Origin: a virus
Length of the DNA: 35,358 nt
Reading direction: 5' to 3' (one strand)
IMG/VR virus record: IMGVR_UViG_3300025323_000018
Location: 1 to 35,358 of that record
Every line of letters starts with the position of its first letter. Position 1 is the first letter of the stretch. Made by a program: the position numbers and the translations under genes. This document shows positions 1-6,732 of the stretch, one piece after another. The notes beneath the pieces were generated by a model that had not been told where the DNA came from, ran no database searches, and saw only the letters and a program-made list of their open reading frames with translations.

Positions 1-86
1 GCGGTGGCATTTATGTTGTCAACACTTACAATGCCGTTTTTCAAAAAGTTATGGGTGAAAAGAAATCAAAAATCCCTGTGGGATAG
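1..86 (+). CDS. C-terminal remnant of a gene entering from the left edge
   Basis: Reading from base 3, the frame is open for 27 codons and stops at TAG 84-86, ending in VMGEKKSKIPVG. The residue mix (GGIYVVNTYNAVF, then a basic tail) looks like an ordinary protein end. The full gene lies outside the window and the family cannot be named. It is probably a host gene left of the prophage, or the last gene of another phage operon. Such a short open frame could also arise by chance. Confidence 0.4.
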   Translation, partial: GGIYVVNTYNAVFQKVMGEKKSKIPVG

Positions 87-168
87 GAAAGAAATTTAAG
101 AAGTGTCATGGTTCGTAGAGGATAGGGAAAACCCCGAAAAACCTCGTAAATAGCTCGAAAAAAGGCGA

Positions 169-197
169 AAGCCCCGTGAGAAATCACGGGGCTTTTG
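169..197 (+). terminator. Strong intrinsic terminator
   Basis: A perfect 11-bp stem (AAGCCCCGTGA with TCACGGGGCTT) closes on a GAAA tetraloop and runs into TTTTG. It sits 82 bases after the stop of the left-edge frame and insulates the phage early genes from upstream transcription. Confidence 0.85.
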
Positions 198-202
198 TAT
201 TG

Positions 203-242
203 CGATTTGAGCCGACGAGAAAAACAGGCACGGCTCAAATCG
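203..242. repeat. 12-bp perfect inverted repeat
   Basis: CGATTTGAGCCG at 203-214 is matched exactly by its complement at 231-242 around a 16-base A-rich loop. No U-tract follows, so it is not a standard terminator. It lies just after the terminator at 169-197 and just before another large fold. It could be an RNA stem or a protein-binding palindrome at the left end of the phage. Confidence 0.7.
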
Positions 243-315
243 GAGCGCACAAGCCCCCCGCTGAATCGACGCGCTGGCGAAAGCGAGCGCCATCGGGAAG
301 GCGGGAGGGTGCTCC
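242..315 (+). other. Long three-tier stem-loop upstream of first phage gene
   Basis: GGAGCGC (242-248) pairs with GTGCTCC (309-315). Then 254-261 pairs with 301-308 at seven of eight positions. Then GCGCTGGC (271-278) pairs with GCGAGCGC (283-290) around a GAAA tetraloop with one G-G mismatch. The tiers are nested, so the whole interval can fold as one rod. No convincing promoter was seen in 197-374; the remaining bases 316-374 hold no gene. Confidence 0.6.
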
Positions 316-374
316 TCAAAGGTCGGGCAGCCGACGCCAAAGATCGGCAAACATTAATCACGTAGCACAAGCAG

Positions 375-629
375 ATGACTACAAAACAAGAGATAGCAAA
401 AATTATCCGCAAGCGGATACCGAGCGTAGTCGAGGAGCGAATCCTCCCGCCGACGCTCGACGAAATCGCCGACTGGAGCGGAGAGCTCGCAGGAGAGCTC
501 GCCACCCTTTCCGCGGATGACGAAAAAAAGGTCGACAAGGCATGGGAAGCGCTGCATCGGGCGCTGATTGCAGAGACGCTCAAGCAGCTTAAAAGCCATG
601 CCGAAAAGAGAAATTACAAATCAAACTAA
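375..629 (+). CDS. Small early protein, unknown
   Basis: An 84-residue protein with no recognised domain. It is rich in charged residues, with predicted helix over most of its length (VVEERILPPTLDEIADW, then KKVDKAWEALHRALIAETLKQL). The frame is open from ATG 375 and is the first plausible gene after the left-end fold. It precedes the Sak4-like ATPase by 80 bases. The codon pattern (NNC/NNG-rich) matches the following genes, which supports it as real. A small DNA-binding or regulatory helical protein would fit the position, but nothing in the sequence shows it. Confidence 0.65.
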   Translation: MTTKQEIAKIIRKRIPSVVEERILPPTLDEIADWSGELAGELATLSADDEKKVDKAWEALHRALIAETLKQLKSHAEKRNYKSN

Positions 630-631
630 AA

Positions 632-678
632 GACCCCCCGAAGGGAGTCCCGAGACAAGCTAACAACTCAATCGTCTC
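632..678 (+). other. Gap stem-loops and first copy of a 15-mer
   Basis: A hairpin at 632-649 (GAC, one mismatch, CCC, loop CGAA, GGG, GTC) is followed by CGAGACAAGCTAACA at 651-665. GAGAC (652-656) can pair with GTCTC (674-678). The same 15-mer recurs exactly at 2038-2052, also in the leader of an early gene. Confidence 0.5.
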
Positions 679-709
679 AAAACTGCCTTCGGAAGTCAAT
701 AGCAACATT

Positions 710-1966
710 ATGCACAACACATTAAACACACCGCAGGCGCAAGTTCGCAGAGGGCAGCCGACAAAGGCGGCAGCGCCAACGGCTCAAAAGCCGCAGCCCC
801 AAGACACATTCTTCACGCCGATCGGAAACACAAAACCCTACTTCAAAGCAGGATTCGAAGGTTTCGCTGGATCGGGAAAAACCTACACCGCAGCGCTGGT
901 GGCGATTGGACTCCATAAGAAAATCCAATCGAAAAAGCCCGTCGTCATTTTCGATACCGAAAAGGCGGCGAAATTCCTCAAGCCGATTTTCACCGAAGCA
1001 GGCATTGAGGTGCTCGTCCGCGAGTCGAAATCGCTCGCCGACCTCAAAGAGACAATGACCCGCTTAAGGCAGGGCGCAAGCGACGTCCTCCTTATCGATT
1101 CAATCTCCCACGTCTGGGAAAACTTCCTGCAATCCTACGCCGAGAAGGTGCGCCGCACCCGCCTCGAATTCCAAGATTGGGGCGTGATCAAGCCGACGTG
1201 GAAACGGGAGTTCAGCGACCTGTTCGTGCAAGACCCGTACCACATCATCATGAACGGGCGCGCGGGCTACGAGTACGACAACGAAAAGAACGCCGATACG
1301 GGCAAGCGCGAGATATTCAAATCGGGAATCAAGATGAAGGTGGAGGGCGAAACCGCCTACGAACCCGATATGCTCGTCCTCATGGAACGCTTCGAGGAAG
1401 TGCTCGGAGACGACAAAAAAGTATGGCGCGAGGCAACGGTTATCAAAGACCGCTCGACGCTCCTCGACGGCAAGACATTCAAGAATCCGTCGTTCGAGAA
1501 CTTCGCCCCGTCAATCGACGCTATGCTTGAAAATCCGCTGCCCCGAGACGCATTCGCAATGCCCGAGGGCGACACAGGACTCCTGTTCAGAACAGAGGAG
1601 GAAAAATTTGAGTGGCGCAGGGAGCGCGACAAGGCGCTCGAGGAGCTGGACGGCTTGCTTACCCGAATTGACCCAGCGTCAACGGGCAAGGGAAAGCAAC
1701 TCAAGCTCGACCTGCTCGACAAGATATTCGGCACAACCAGCATGACCGCAATCGGAGAGCTCCGACCCGAGCAGATCATGGAAGGATACAAAAAAATCGG
1801 GCTCGAAGCGGTCAAGATGGGCATCGCCGAGATTGTCGAAGTGGACGGACGAAAGCGGCTCGTTGCCAAGCCGACGGGCAATGGCAATGGGAACGGTAAC
1901 GGAAATGGGCACGGGGACGAACCCAATAAAAAACCCGCCGAGGCAAGAAGGGAAGCTAAGAAATAA
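710..1966 (+). CDS. RecA-fold ATPase, Sak4-like recombination protein
   Basis: A 418-residue P-loop ATPase. Walker A is GFAGSGKT at residues 51-58, a second strand with FDTEKAAKF follows near 81-89, and Walker B is DVLLID at 125-130. The P-loop, the FDTE strand and a short RecA-like core are typical of phage Sak4/AAA_24 proteins, which act in single-strand annealing and homologous recombination of phage DNA. The N-terminal 40 residues are Ala/Gln/Pro-rich. The C-terminus carries a Gly-Asn run then a basic tail, probably a disordered contact site, perhaps for an SSB that is not visible in this window. A 9-bp inverted repeat (1951-1959 with 1972-1980) places the stop codon in its loop. Confidence 0.8.
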   Translation: MHNTLNTPQAQVRRGQPTKAAAPTAQKPQPQDTFFTPIGNTKPYFKAGFEGFAGSGKTYTAALVAIGLHKKIQSKKPVVIFDTEKAAKFLKPIFTEAGIEVLVRESKSLADLKETMTRLRQGASDVLLIDSISHVWENFLQSYAEKVRRTRLEFQDWGVIKPTWKREFSDLFVQDPYHIIMNGRAGYEYDNEKNADTGKREIFKSGIKMKVEGETAYEPDMLVLMERFEEVLGDDKKVWREATVIKDRSTLLDGKTFKNPSFENFAPSIDAMLENPLPRDAFAMPEGDTGLLFRTEEEKFEWRRERDKALEELDGLLTRIDPASTGKGKQLKLDLLDKIFGTTSMTAIGELRPEQIMEGYKKIGLEAVKMGIAEIVEVDGRKRLVAKPTGNGNGNGNGNGHGDEPNKKPAEARREAKK

Positions 1967-2032
1967 GGCAATTAGCTTCCGACTCAGCCCTCATCGCGGG
2001 AGCGTGAGGTCTGAGATGGGAAGCGAATCCCA
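1951..2032 (+). other. Three consecutive stem-loops in gap
   Basis: Stem one: GGAAGCTAA 1951-1959 with TTAGCTTCC 1972-1980, with the ATPase stop in the loop. Stem two is nested: CTCAG 1983-1987, CCTCA 1989-1993 and CGC 1995-1997 pair in order with GCG, TGAGG and CTGAG up to 2015, around loop GGGA. Stem three: TGGGA 2017-2021 with TCCCA 2028-2032, loop AGCGAA. None has a U-tract. The second 15-mer CGAGACAAGCTAACA follows at 2038-2052. Confidence 0.6.
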
Positions 2033-2068
2033 AAGGTCGAGACAAGCTAACACAAAAATTTAAAAACA

Positions 2069-2368
2069 ATGAAATACCAATTCAACCTTGAATGGGACGA
2101 ACTGCCCGAGGATTTCAAGGAGCAAAAAATAAAAGAGTGGATCGAGGGCGGCGATCCCCGCGACTGCGAGGACTGCGACGGAACGGGCAGCATAACCGAA
2201 AAAATTCCCGCGCACCAAGAAGCTGGAGAAGTCGTGGACGAGCAGGTCAAAGAATGGGGATGCAAAACCTGCGACGGGGAAGGAAAGGTTGACCCCGATC
2301 CCGACGATTTGCACCAGCAAGAGGAAGCAGAGGAATACATCAAAGCGCACTTCCCCATTTATTTCTGA
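2069..2368 (+). CDS. DnaJ-type zinc-finger small acidic protein
   Basis: A 99-residue, very acidic protein with two CxxCxGxG motifs: CEDCDGTG near residues 33-40 and CKTCDGEG near 68-75. Two such motifs make one four-cysteine zinc site as in the DnaJ cysteine-rich domain, without the J domain. Stand-alone versions are common in phages, where the role is unknown; protein folding or nucleic-acid contact are the usual guesses. It is preceded by the gap stem-loops and the 15-mer. The start ATG at 2069 is the only sensible one. Confidence 0.75.
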   Translation: MKYQFNLEWDELPEDFKEQKIKEWIEGGDPRDCEDCDGTGSITEKIPAHQEAGEVVDEQVKEWGCKTCDGEGKVDPDPDDLHQQEEAEEYIKAHFPIYF

Positions 2369-2378
2369 TGGCTCTCGA

Positions 2379-2506
2379 CACTGCTCCTCGCGAGAGCGGG
2401 GGCAGTGATGGGGAGCGATCCCCAGCAGAAACATTAAAAACGCAGGTCGAGCGTGCCCTGCAGCAAAGGCAGGAAACTCGGGACTTTTGATCCGAGCTTT
2501 TCTTCT
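2379..2506 (+). other. Run of stem-loops in gap, last one terminator-like
   Basis: CACTGC 2379-2384 pairs with GCAGTG 2402-2407, and the stem continues inward to a GAGA loop. TGGGGA 2409-2414 pairs with TCCCCA 2419-2424 on a GCGA tetraloop. GCAGG 2442-2446 pairs with CCTGC 2457-2461. CTCGGG 2477-2482 pairs with TCCGAG 2491-2496 and is followed by CTTTTCTTCTTC, a weak terminator or attenuator. The first two hairpins resemble the pair at 1983-2032 in order and in the GGGAGCGA-like loop region. Confidence 0.6.
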
Positions 2507-2540
2507 TCTCGCGCCGAACAGGGCGAAGCGTCAAAAAATT

Positions 2541-3560
2541 ATGACGCCTTCTTTTCTTCCCAACAACATGGATGAGCAAAATAAAAAATCAATAATCCCA
2601 AACACCACGCAAGTCCCGAATTTTGTGCTTGACGAACTTCTGCCGACGCTGAGCGACGTCGAGCTTCGGATCGTCCTCATTGTTACGCGCCAAACCCTCG
2701 GCTGGGTTGAGGACAAGGAAACTGGAAGGCGAAAGGATCGGGACTGGATCAGCCGATACCAGCTTCAGAAAAAAACAGGCAAGAGCGGCTATCGAATCAG
2801 CAAAGCGATCGACTCGCTTATTAAGGGCAGAGTCATAGAAGCGTACAGCGAAAAGGGCGAGCTTTTGGATACAGCAGACAAAAGAGCAAAAGTCGGCGGC
2901 AAAATTTACTACCGCCTGCAGACACAACAGCAATCCCTGTTCAGCAGGCAGAACAGACCCCGCACAAAAAGTGCAGGGGCAGGAAGTTTCCAAGAAACGC
3001 CTCAAAAATTTTCACACCCCGAACAAAAAGTGCCCCCCACAAAAAGTGCCCCTACAAAAGAAACCTCTTCTACAAAAGATATAGCTAAAGCAAGCGAGCT
3101 TGATTCCAATAAGAAAAAACTGCCGACGATAGCGCTTATGGGGGCGTTCAAGCGCTACTGCGAAAGGATACGGCGCGAAAAGCCGACGTTTGAGCGCGGC
3201 AAGGACGGAAACCTCATAAAGCGAGCGCTGAAGCACCTCACCCCGTTCCAGCTCGAGATGCTTTTTATTTGGCATTTGCAGGAAAACAAAAAAATGCGGG
3301 CTACGATCGGCGCTGCGCTTTGCACGGAAGTCATCGATTCGTTTCTTGAGGCGAGTGGCAAGCAATACGGATTTTACGGACGGCTCGAGGGCATGGCTCG
3401 AAACTGCGATGCGGGGCTTGCCGACCGCAAGGACGAGCTGGTGACAATGCGCGAAATGGTCGATAGGTTAAAGCGCTCGCTCGCAATGCCGTTTTCATTT
3501 CAAGAGCGCGCGGAGATGGCGGTAGAAGCGTCGCATGCGGAACGCGCAATAAAAACATGA
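2541..3560 (+). CDS. Phage replication initiator, winged-helix N-terminus
   Basis: A 339-residue protein. The first 130 residues follow the phage replication protein O / DnaD-like pattern: VPNFVLDELLPTLSDVELRI, then RQTLGW, a helix-turn-helix segment (SRYQLQKKTGKSGYRISKAI) and a beta wing ending KIYYRL. The middle is a polar linker with repeated PTKSAPTK-like stretches. The C-terminal 130 residues form a helical domain. Initiators of this kind bind repeats at the phage origin, often inside their own gene, and recruit the helicase. ATG 2541 (or ATG 2568) is preferred; the upstream TTG at 2487 lies inside a terminator-like hairpin. Its stop overlaps the next start as ATGA. Confidence 0.7.
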   Translation: MTPSFLPNNMDEQNKKSIIPNTTQVPNFVLDELLPTLSDVELRIVLIVTRQTLGWVEDKETGRRKDRDWISRYQLQKKTGKSGYRISKAIDSLIKGRVIEAYSEKGELLDTADKRAKVGGKIYYRLQTQQQSLFSRQNRPRTKSAGAGSFQETPQKFSHPEQKVPPTKSAPTKETSSTKDIAKASELDSNKKKLPTIALMGAFKRYCERIRREKPTFERGKDGNLIKRALKHLTPFQLEMLFIWHLQENKKMRATIGAALCTEVIDSFLEASGKQYGFYGRLEGMARNCDAGLADRKDELVTMREMVDRLKRSLAMPFSFQERAEMAVEASHAERAIKT

Positions 3561-3763
3561 AAATTGGAAAACTTATGAAAATTACATCGGGAAAAAATCA
3601 CGCGTGGTACGAAACAGACCTCGGATATCCAATCCGAAAACCGCTGGGCGTCATACGGCGGCCATTTACGGAAATCGAAAGGATACCGCTTCCGCAGGAA
3701 ATCGAAGCGGCAAAGCCGTGGTGGAGGCGGATCATTGAATTTTTCCGAGGACTATGGAGATAG
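3557..3763 (+). CDS. Small basic protein, unknown
   Basis: A 68-residue basic protein coupled to the replication initiator by a 4-base ATGA overlap, and overlapping the next gene by 10 bases. The tail KPWWRRIIEFFRGLWR is an amphipathic helix rich in Trp, Phe and Arg that could bind membranes or a partner protein. No family was recognised. The tight overlaps on both sides support it as a real, translationally coupled gene. Confidence 0.6.
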   Translation: MKIGKLMKITSGKNHAWYETDLGYPIRKPLGVIRRPFTEIERIPLPQEIEAAKPWWRRIIEFFRGLWR

Positions 3764-4203
3764 CGTTCACGATTTACGGAAACCAAGACGATCCGACTGG
3801 CAACCCGATTCCGAAATTGCGGAAAACCCTTCGGTCGCAGTGGACGCCCGAAGCGCAAAGATACGGCGCATGGAAAAGCTGGGTGCAGAAAAGCTGGCTC
3901 GGATGCTTAAACCAGCGCGGAGAATACAAGGCGATCGACATCGCAAACGTCGCAATCATGCACCACGGCAAGCCGATCATTCTCCTCAACAATCAGAAGG
4001 CGCGGATGGACATTCGGATTTTTTGGAAAAACGGGGCGCACGGCGATCCCGAGAACGTGTTCGGAAGCATTGCCGACGCGCTGTTTGAAAACGACAAGAA
4101 CCTCGACGGCTCGTTTGAAAGCGGGCGAGCGCCAGATGGCAGGGGTCGGGTCGAGGCAAAAATAATCATTAACCAAGAAAAACAATGGAAAACAGAAAAT
4201 TAA
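3754..4203 (+). CDS. Possible RusA-like Holliday junction resolvase
   Basis: A 149-residue protein. It starts MEIAFTIYGNQDDPTGNPIPKLR, like the opening strand of RusA proteins. It later has HGDPENVFGSIADALFEND, which resembles the RusA signature in which acidic residues near DxDN, and a D further along, hold the metal, followed by a final strand (RVEAKIII). The size fits. RusA resolves four-way junctions during phage replication and recombination, which suits a place beside the initiator and a Sak4-like ATPase. The classic DxDN is changed to DPEN, so activity is uncertain. Confidence 0.55.
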   Translation: MEIAFTIYGNQDDPTGNPIPKLRKTLRSQWTPEAQRYGAWKSWVQKSWLGCLNQRGEYKAIDIANVAIMHHGKPIILLNNQKARMDIRIFWKNGAHGDPENVFGSIADALFENDKNLDGSFESGRAPDGRGRVEAKIIINQEKQWKTEN

Positions 4204-4445
4204 AATTCGTCCGCATCAAGCAGAGAATCCTCGCGGAGATGCTGATGCAGGGAATCCAGCATTACGAAATTATAAAAAACGCATTGCCCGAGGACGCGCA
4301 TATCGTGAACGCGTCCTACTGCGCGCCGTGCCAAGCGGTCGATCTCGTCGTGTGGTCGAGCGAATACGAGACCGTCCCCGAGGGATACCCGATTCCGATG
4401 GCTGACGCGACAGAGGCAAAACAGATAACCGAAACAAAACAATGA
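4185..4445 (+). CDS. Small early protein, unknown
   Basis: An 86-residue protein overlapping the end of the RusA-like gene by 19 bases and the next start by 4. A basic helical N-terminus (NRKLKFVRIKQRILAEMLMQG) leads into a compact beta-like region with two cysteines (SYCAPCQAVDLVVWSSEYETV) and a Thr/Lys/Glu tail. The SYCAPC pair could be a metal or redox site, but only two cysteines are present. No family was recognised. The chain of short overlaps marks it as part of the early operon. Confidence 0.65.
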   Translation: MENRKLKFVRIKQRILAEMLMQGIQHYEIIKNALPEDAHIVNASYCAPCQAVDLVVWSSEYETVPEGYPIPMADATEAKQITETKQ

Positions 4446-4816
4446 GATTCATTCAAAGATTTTTTTTCAAGAGGCAGTTCCTCCGCAAGCTCGCTGGCGA
4501 ATCGTGGGTGAAGGAAGCCATGGCGGAATACAGCTTGAGCGTCGTGCCCGAGCTTGAGAATTTGCAGAGGGCGGAGGAAGCGAGAAAAGAGGAAATCGAA
4601 AAGAAAATCGCGGAGCTCGGAGAGAATCCGAGCTACAATTCGCGCCAAGAACGCAAGGCGCAGGAAAAGGAATTGGAGCAGGTCGAAAAAATGATCGCCA
4701 AGTACAAGGCGGACGCCGCGAACGTCATGCAGGAGGCCGCGATCCTTCGGGCGCAGGTGGCGGAGACCGCGCATCGGCGCGAAGTCGTAAAGCGGAAATT
4801 CAGCGTATGGAAATAA
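4442..4816 (+). CDS. Coiled-coil protein, unknown
   Basis: A 124-residue protein that is mostly one long charged helix: heptad-like Leu/Ala spacing runs from about residue 35 to 110 (LENLQRAEEARKEEIEKKIAEL, then a Glu/Lys-rich second half). A basic, Phe-rich N-terminus (MRFIQRFFFKRQFLRKL) could touch DNA or membrane. It overlaps its neighbours by 4 and 10 bases, so it is co-translated with the methyltransferase fusion downstream. The function is unknown; a dimeric scaffold or regulator is the simplest reading. Confidence 0.6.
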   Translation: MRFIQRFFFKRQFLRKLAGESWVKEAMAEYSLSVVPELENLQRAEEARKEEIEKKIAELGENPSYNSRQERKAQEKELEQVEKMIAKYKADAANVMQEAAILRAQVAETAHRREVVKRKFSVWK

Positions 4817-6111
4817 CAACAATTAAAATCAAAGAGCTTCGGCGCGCGGAATACAATCCGCGGATCATGCCCGCGCAGGAGATGGCGGCGTTGAAGCAAA
4901 GCATCAAGACGTTCGGCTTCGTTGAACCCGTCGTGGTGAACCAGCACCAGTGCGAGGAATGCGGAGACCGAAGGAACATCCTCGTCGGCGGACACCAGCG
5001 GACGTCGGCGGTGGACGAAATGATTTCCGAGAACGCGGGCGCGGAAATAAAAGGGATTGAAACCGCGGACGGGACGGCGCTCGTTCCCGCAATGCCCGTT
5101 GATTTGCACCTTGCAGACGAGAAGCTCCTCAACCTTGCGCTCAACAAGATACGCGGGCGCTGGGACGAGGCAAAGCTCGCCGAAATTATCGTGGAGCTCA
5201 AGGAGTCGCCCCGCATTCCCGCAACGGGATTCAAGGAGGACGAGATCAGCCGAATACTCGATGCGTCGCTCCCAGACGACGCGGAGGAGGAAGGCGGGAT
5301 CGGAATCGCAAAGGAGGCGCGCTCAAAGCTCGGGGAAATTTACGAGCTCGGGGAGCACCGCCTGATTTGCGGGGACGCGACCGATCCGACGATTTATCAA
5401 AAGCTCCTCGGGGACATGCGCGCAGAGATGATATTCACCGATCCGCCCTACAACGTGAACTACCATTCGCGCGGAAAAAAGCTGAAGGAGGAGGAAGCGG
5501 AAAACATAAAAAACGACAACCTCGAAGCGGATGCATTTCGGCATTTGATAGACGCGAGCTTCCAGCAAATGTTCGCCTACGCGATGGAAGGCGCGCCATT
5601 TTATATTTGCTCGGGCTGGTCGAGCTACCCGCAGTTTTTGGAGTCAATGCTTAAAAACGGCTTCCAGCATTCGGGCGTAATCATATGGGTTAAGAACGTG
5701 CCGAGCATGGGCTGGAACGACTACCGCTATAAGCACGAATGGATAGCCCGCGCAAAAAAGCCCGACCGAAAAACAGCAGAGGGCATCGTTTACGGATGGA
5801 AAAAAGGAACGCACAAATTCTTCGGTGACAACGAGTTCGATGTTTGGGAAATGCCGAGAAAAGCGGTGACGGAATACCTGCACCCGACGGAAAAACCCGA
5901 TTGGCTCGCGATGCGCGCATTGAGGAATTCAACCAAGCGCAACGACATCGTACTCGATCCGTTCGCTGGGTCGGGAAGCACGATGGCGGCCGCGGAAAAA
6001 ACAGGGCGTCGGGCGTTTATGGTCGAACTCGACCCCGCCTTTTGCGACAAGATTCGGGACAGGTGGGAGCGCATAAAAAGAAGCCATAGCGCGCCGCTTA
6101 AGGTGAAATAG
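4807..6111 (+). CDS. ParB-domain / DNA methyltransferase fusion
   Basis: A 434-residue fusion. Residues 1-150 are a ParB/Sulfiredoxin-type domain with the GGHQR motif at 61-65. An inserted CEECG is seen at 49-53. Residues 165-430 are an N6-adenine or N4-cytosine methyltransferase of the beta class: DPPY catalytic motif at 212-215, and the AdoMet motif DPFAGSGS near 384-391. Such fusions are common in phages and prophages, where they modify phage DNA, often just upstream of terminase genes as here. The target sequence cannot be read from the protein. No restriction enzyme adjoins it, so it is probably a solitary, protective or regulatory methylase. Confidence 0.9.
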   Translation: MEITTIKIKELRRAEYNPRIMPAQEMAALKQSIKTFGFVEPVVVNQHQCEECGDRRNILVGGHQRTSAVDEMISENAGAEIKGIETADGTALVPAMPVDLHLADEKLLNLALNKIRGRWDEAKLAEIIVELKESPRIPATGFKEDEISRILDASLPDDAEEEGGIGIAKEARSKLGEIYELGEHRLICGDATDPTIYQKLLGDMRAEMIFTDPPYNVNYHSRGKKLKEEEAENIKNDNLEADAFRHLIDASFQQMFAYAMEGAPFYICSGWSSYPQFLESMLKNGFQHSGVIIWVKNVPSMGWNDYRYKHEWIARAKKPDRKTAEGIVYGWKKGTHKFFGDNEFDVWEMPRKAVTEYLHPTEKPDWLAMRALRNSTKRNDIVLDPFAGSGSTMAAAEKTGRRAFMVELDPAFCDKIRDRWERIKRSHSAPLKVK

Positions 6112-6129
6112 CGCAGAGTAGAGCAGACG

Positions 6130-6732
6130 ATGAAAATCCTTCACGAACATAAAATCAAAAAGGCAATACGGGACATTTTGGCGGTCGACCCGCTGGTTTC
6201 GGCGGAGCGGATGCAAAACCTTCTGTTCGAGCGGGGCTTCAAAACCGCGGGCAACCAGCCGATGACGTGGAGGTACGTCAACAAGCTCGTGCGGAAAGTC
6301 GACCGCGAAGTCCTCGAGGAAACGCTCCGCAACACGCCCGAAAAAGAGGTGGCGAAATTCAAAGAGCACGCGCGGATCGTATTCGAGCGCCTCATGCGGA
6401 TCGCCTTTTACACGGAGGATTTGCAAAAACAGGGCATGCCCGCGCCGAGCTACAAGGATCAGATCGCGGCCTTGACCGCGCTCGTAAAGCTCAAGGCGCT
6501 TATTATCAACATCGAAATGGACATGGGAATTTTTGAACGGCACATCGGGACGCTTGAGGTCGAGAAGCGCTACATCCCCCTGCCCGCCGAGGTGAAGGAG
6601 CAGATGATGCGCGCGTTCCAAAACCTCGGATTCGTCCTGCCCGAACAGCCAAAGGAAATCGAACCGCCGAAAGCGGAAACAATCAATGCAAACAATGGAA
6701 CAGCACAAAGCACACAGCCAGCCGCGCTTTGA
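6130..6732 (+). CDS. Putative small terminase subunit
   Basis: A 200-residue protein ending inside the large terminase gene (47-base overlap). The N-terminal 60 residues have a helix-turn-helix look (AIRDILAVDPLVSAERMQNLLFERGF, then MTWRYVNKLVRKV), followed by long helices that could form the oligomer core and a Pro/Thr-rich tail. Small terminases bind the packaging start site through such a domain and feed DNA to the large subunit. The call rests on position, size and architecture; sequence similarity to a known family was not recognised. Confidence 0.6.
   Translation: MKILHEHKIKKAIRDILAVDPLVSAERMQNLLFERGFKTAGNQPMTWRYVNKLVRKVDREVLEETLRNTPEKEVAKFKEHARIVFERLMRIAFYTEDLQKQGMPAPSYKDQIAALTALVKLKALIINIEMDMGIFERHIGTLEVEKRYIPLPAEVKEQMMRAFQNLGFVLPEQPKEIEPPKAETINANNGTAQSTQPAAL

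Noticed and set aside
176-520. Arg-rich frame of 114 codons at the left end
   Set aside because: Covers the terminator, the inverted repeats and the start of the 375 gene; composition reflects an off-frame reading.
2487-2540. TTG start extending the replication initiator upstream
   Set aside because: Lies inside a terminator-like hairpin and adds no family residues; ATG 2541 or 2568 is more likely.
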